Shown here: positions 62,072 to 64,000 of the stretch, in pieces
How positions within the stretch are numbered: position 1 is the first letter of the stretch
Layout of the letters: each line of letters opens with the position of its first letter
NCBI GenBank assembly: GCA_002691145.1
Contig: NZHE01000024.1
Location: 101,271-165,270 of the forward strand
Direction: 5' to 3'
Source: Rickettsiales bacterium
GTDB taxonomy: Bacteria > Pseudomonadota > Alphaproteobacteria > Methylaequorales > Methylaequoraceae
DNA: 64,000 nt
Translations under genes and position numbers: made by a program
The notes under the pieces: model-generated
Seen by the model: only the letters and a program-made list of their open reading frames with translations
Told to the model about the DNA's origin: nothing
Databases searched by the model: none

Positions 62072-62106
62072 AGTCAGTCCACGAGTTTCGTGCACTGACT
62101 TTTTTT
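62072..62106 (+). terminator. Terminator-like hairpin upstream of ffh
   Basis: AGTCAGTCCACGA and TCGTGCACTGACT form a 13-pair stem with one C-C mismatch and a three-base GTT loop, directly followed by seven T on the plus strand. This is the clearest rho-independent terminator shape in the window. No plus-strand gene ends here; it is 30 bases before the ffh ATG and 70 bases upstream of dapF. It may attenuate ffh, end a short leader RNA, or be a processed small RNA; this cannot be resolved here. Confidence 0.6.
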
Positions 62107-62136
62107 GTTTTGTTTAATAATTTAGTTTAATTAAAG

Positions 62137-63507
62137 ATGTTTAGTTCACTTTCAGAAAAAATTTCAAATTCTTTCAAAATTTTGAGGGGGCAAGGTACCA
62201 TTACGGAATCAAGCCTAAACGAGGCTTTAAGAGAAATTAGAGTAGCTCTTCTAGAAGGAGATGTTTCTTTGTTAGTTGCCAAAGAATTCATTGAGAGAAT
62301 AAAAGTTCAGGCATTGGGTAAAAACGTAATTTCAAGTGTTAGTCCGGGACAAATGGTAGTGAAAATAGTAAATGATGAGTTGATAAAACTACTTGGTTCA
62401 GAAAACAACAATTTAGCAAACGCCAAGCCTCCTGTTACTTTAATGATGGCTGGACTTCAAGGTTCTGGCAAAACAACAACGTCAGCAAAGTTAGCCAAAA
62501 GACTTATTGAAAAAAATAAAAAAACAGTTTTATTAGCATCCTTTGATATTTATAGACCGGCAGCACAAAAACAACTTCAGACACTTGCAATACAAAACCA
62601 AATTGATTCTCTTGATATTTTAGATGGAGAAAATCCAATCGAAATTTGTCTCAGAGCAAAAAAAAAAGCTGAAGTTGAAAATTATGATTACTTGATCTTG
62701 GACTCGGCTGGAAGAAATCATATTGATAAAGTAATGATGAATGAATTGGTTGATATCGCAGAAAATATTAAAATAGATGAAACGCTTCTAGTTGTAGATT
62801 CAATGGCCGGACAAGACTCTGTGAACACGGCAAAAAGTTTCTCAGAACACTTAAATGTTACAGGAATTATTCTTACAAGAATCGATGGTGATAGTAGAGG
62901 AGGAGCAGCTCTTTCGATGAAGTCTATTACTAAAAAACCGATAAAGTTCATTGGTACCGGAGAAAAAATTGATGAACTTGAAGAATTTCATGCTGATCGA
63001 ATAGCTAATAGAATATTAGGCATGGGTGACGTTGTAACACTCGTAGAAAAAGCTGCAGAACAAATTGATGAGGAAGATGCAAAGAAAATGCAGGGAAAAC
63101 TGTTAAAAGGTAGATTTTCATTATCAGATTACTCAAAACAACTTGATCAGATTACAAAAATGGGAGGCATAAAGAGTTTATTAAATTACTTGCCTGGAAT
63201 GAGTTCCTTAAAAGATAAAATGGATGAATCCTTAGAAAAAAATGAAGTAATTAAATTTCAACAGTCAATAATTTCTTCAATGACAAAAAAAGAAAGAAAC
63301 TTTCCAGACATAATTAAAGCTTCTAGGAAGAAAAGAATAGCAAAGGGTTCAGGTACCAGCATTCAAGAGATAAATAAACTTTTAAAGCAATTTAAAAAAA
63401 TGGCATTAATGATGAAAAAAATGGGTAAAAATAAAAAATTACAAAATATGATGAACTCAAATCAATTCGATGTGTCATCGCTAAATAATTTAAATAAAAA
63501 ACTATAA
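62137..63507 (+). CDS. ffh: Signal recognition particle protein Ffh
   Basis: A 456-residue SRP54 GTPase that binds 4.5S RNA and signal sequences on the ribosome. N domain about 1-85. The G domain has G1 GLQGSGKTTTSAKLA, G3 LILDSAGRNHID (Ser replaces the usual Thr) and the alphaproteobacteria-like G4 TRIDGDSRGGAALS. The GTGEKIDELEEF end of the G domain leads into a methionine-rich M domain. This includes SGTSIQEINKLLKQFKKM for RNA binding. The length is normal. rpsP follows, 15 bases after the stop. The 4.5S RNA gene was not found in the window. Confidence 0.97.
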   Translation: MFSSLSEKISNSFKILRGQGTITESSLNEALREIRVALLEGDVSLLVAKEFIERIKVQALGKNVISSVSPGQMVVKIVNDELIKLLGSENNNLANAKPPVTLMMAGLQGSGKTTTSAKLAKRLIEKNKKTVLLASFDIYRPAAQKQLQTLAIQNQIDSLDILDGENPIEICLRAKKKAEVENYDYLILDSAGRNHIDKVMMNELVDIAENIKIDETLLVVDSMAGQDSVNTAKSFSEHLNVTGIILTRIDGDSRGGAALSMKSITKKPIKFIGTGEKIDELEEFHADRIANRILGMGDVVTLVEKAAEQIDEEDAKKMQGKLLKGRFSLSDYSKQLDQITKMGGIKSLLNYLPGMSSLKDKMDESLEKNEVIKFQQSIISSMTKKERNFPDIIKASRKKRIAKGSGTSIQEINKLLKQFKKMALMMKKMGKNKKLQNMMNSNQFDVSSLNNLNKKL

Positions 63508-63522
63508 TGAAAGGAATTAAAA

Positions 63523-64000
63523 ATGGCAGTAGCTTTAAGATTATCTAGAGGAGGCTCAAAGAAAAGACCTTTTTACAGAATTGTAGCAGCAGATGTTAGA
63601 AGTCCAAGAGATGGTAAATTTATTGAACGTTTAGGTACATATAACCCAATGAGATCAAAAGATGATCCTGAGAGAGTTCTAATAAAAAAAGAAAGAGTAT
63701 CTTATTGGTTATCCGTAGGTGCTAAACCCACCAATAGGGTAGCAAAATTTTTAGCAAATGAAGGTATAGTGGATAAACTTAAAATTTATCCTCAGACCAA
63801 AAAAGATAAGCCTAGAACAAAGACCCTTGAGAAATTAAAAGCTAAAGAAGAAAAAGTTAAAAATAAAAACTTAAAACCTGAAAATAGCATTGAAGCAAAA
63901 GTAACCGAAGAAAAAACAGCTGAACCAGTAGCTGAAACAAAAGTAACTGAAGAAAAAACAACTGAGCCAGTTGCTGAATCAAAAGTAACTGAAGAAAAAA
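63523..64000 (+). CDS. rpsP: 30S ribosomal protein S16 with repeat-bearing C-terminal extension (partial)
   Basis: The gene runs off the right edge and is therefore not in the ORF track. A good Shine-Dalgarno (AAGGA) precedes the ATG. The S16 core (about 1-85) starts [20 protein letters not shown] and contains [12 protein letters not shown] and [17 protein letters not shown]. After it comes a lysine- and glutamate-rich extension of more than 60 residues. Its last part is a tandem repeat of 14 residues ([34 protein letters not shown]) coded by a 42-base unit. At least 159 residues are encoded here, against 80-90 for E. coli S16. Alphaproteobacterial S16 often has an extension, but repeats are unusual. 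The gene should be followed by rimM, trmD and rplS outside the window. Confidence 0.93.
   Translation, partial: MAVALRLSRGGSKKRPFYRIVAADVRSPRDGKFIERLGTYNPMRSKDDPERVLIKKERVSYWLSVGAKPTNRVAKFLANEGIVDKLKIYPQTKKDKPRTKTLEKLKAKEEKVKNKNLKPENSIEAKVTEEKTAEPVAETKVTEEKTTEPVAESKVTEEK
63898..64000 (+). repeat. 42-base tandem repeat in rpsP (2.4 or more units)
   Basis: Units begin at 63898, 63940 and 63982, the last cut by the window end. They code KVTEEK-T-(A/T)-EPVAE-(T/S). Third-position differences show that the copies have diverged a little. The array continues past the edge, so the total copy number is unknown. A run of six A in each unit could itself slip. Confidence 0.85.

Noticed and set aside
62003-62095. 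31-residue N-terminal extension of dapF in the ORF track (MHETRGLTEIKY...)
   Set aside because: It reads through the hairpin spacer and does not resemble DapF; the MNELKFFKMHGLGNDF start at 62002 fits the family.

Overview
This 64 kb window is a gene-dense, AT-rich chromosomal segment (roughly 30% G+C by eye) from an alphaproteobacterium. Several gene neighbourhoods are typical of that class: ETF-QO/TPR/ispE; UDG/moaB/rnhB; mutY/dciA/dsbA/smc; atpI-B-E-b'-b split from F1; thrB/rnhA/peroxiredoxin; ctaC-D-B-(coxF)-G-E-surf1-thrC; ubiA/rsmE/gshA; pmbA/IMPase with DUF4170, msbA, DUF374, waaA and lpxK; ileS/lspA/DUF3035/M16/M16; and dapF/mtaB/ftsY divergent from ffh/rpsP. The low G+C, tiny spacers and near-absence of mobile or accessory DNA suggest a streamlined, free-living, probably marine lineage (SAR11-, HIMB59- or AEGEAN-169-like). 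The exact lineage cannot be settled from this window. I found no tRNA, rRNA, CRISPR array, transposase, integrase or phage gene. No gene-free stretch exceeds about 135 bases.

Layout. 1-8.6 kb: isoprenoid (ispE, cut by the window edge), TPR protein and ETF-QO on the minus strand; UDG, moaB and rnhB on the plus strand; then a PepSY protein/response regulator/histidine kinase set and mutY on the minus strand. 8.7-16.8 kb: dciA-like, dsbA-like, smc, the F0 ATP synthase operon, thrB and rnhA. 16.8-26.8 kb: peroxiredoxin, DsbD-like reductase, YqgE, threonine synthase and the aa3 cytochrome oxidase operon. 26.9-38.6 kb: the TldD and PmbA peptidase genes, glutathione and ubiquinone genes, and the lipid A/Kdo block msbA-DUF374-waaA-lpxK. 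38.6-47.9 kb: LytM-type M23 protein, xseA, purD, tadA, a glutamine amidotransferase-like hydrolase, rRNA modification (RsuA-like, rsmD), mutL and pgi. 47.9-56.5 kb: two M16 peptidases, two lipoproteins, lspA, ileS, ribF and a MaoC-like protein. 56.6-59 kb: an O-antigen-ligase-like protein and a PQQ-type sugar dehydrogenase. 59-64 kb: ftsY, mtaB and dapF facing ffh and rpsP, which together hold both protein parts of the SRP targeting route.

The most striking pattern is a set of five genes (pgi, dapF, a MaoC-like gene, rsmD and a coxF-like mini-gene between ctaB and ctaG) whose reading frame breaks exactly at an A/T homopolymer of 11-13 bases. In each case the other frame restores a family-typical product. 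Equally long runs in mutY, waaA and an M16 gene stay in frame. The breaks are therefore either real slippage sites (possibly rescued by transcriptional or ribosomal slippage) or homopolymer sequencing/assembly errors; sequence alone cannot decide. Other points of note are a UDG lacking three of the four expected cluster cysteines, a repeat-bearing C-terminal extension on ribosomal protein S16, a strong terminator-like hairpin just upstream of ffh, and a 13-bp tandem repeat running into the 3' end of lspA.
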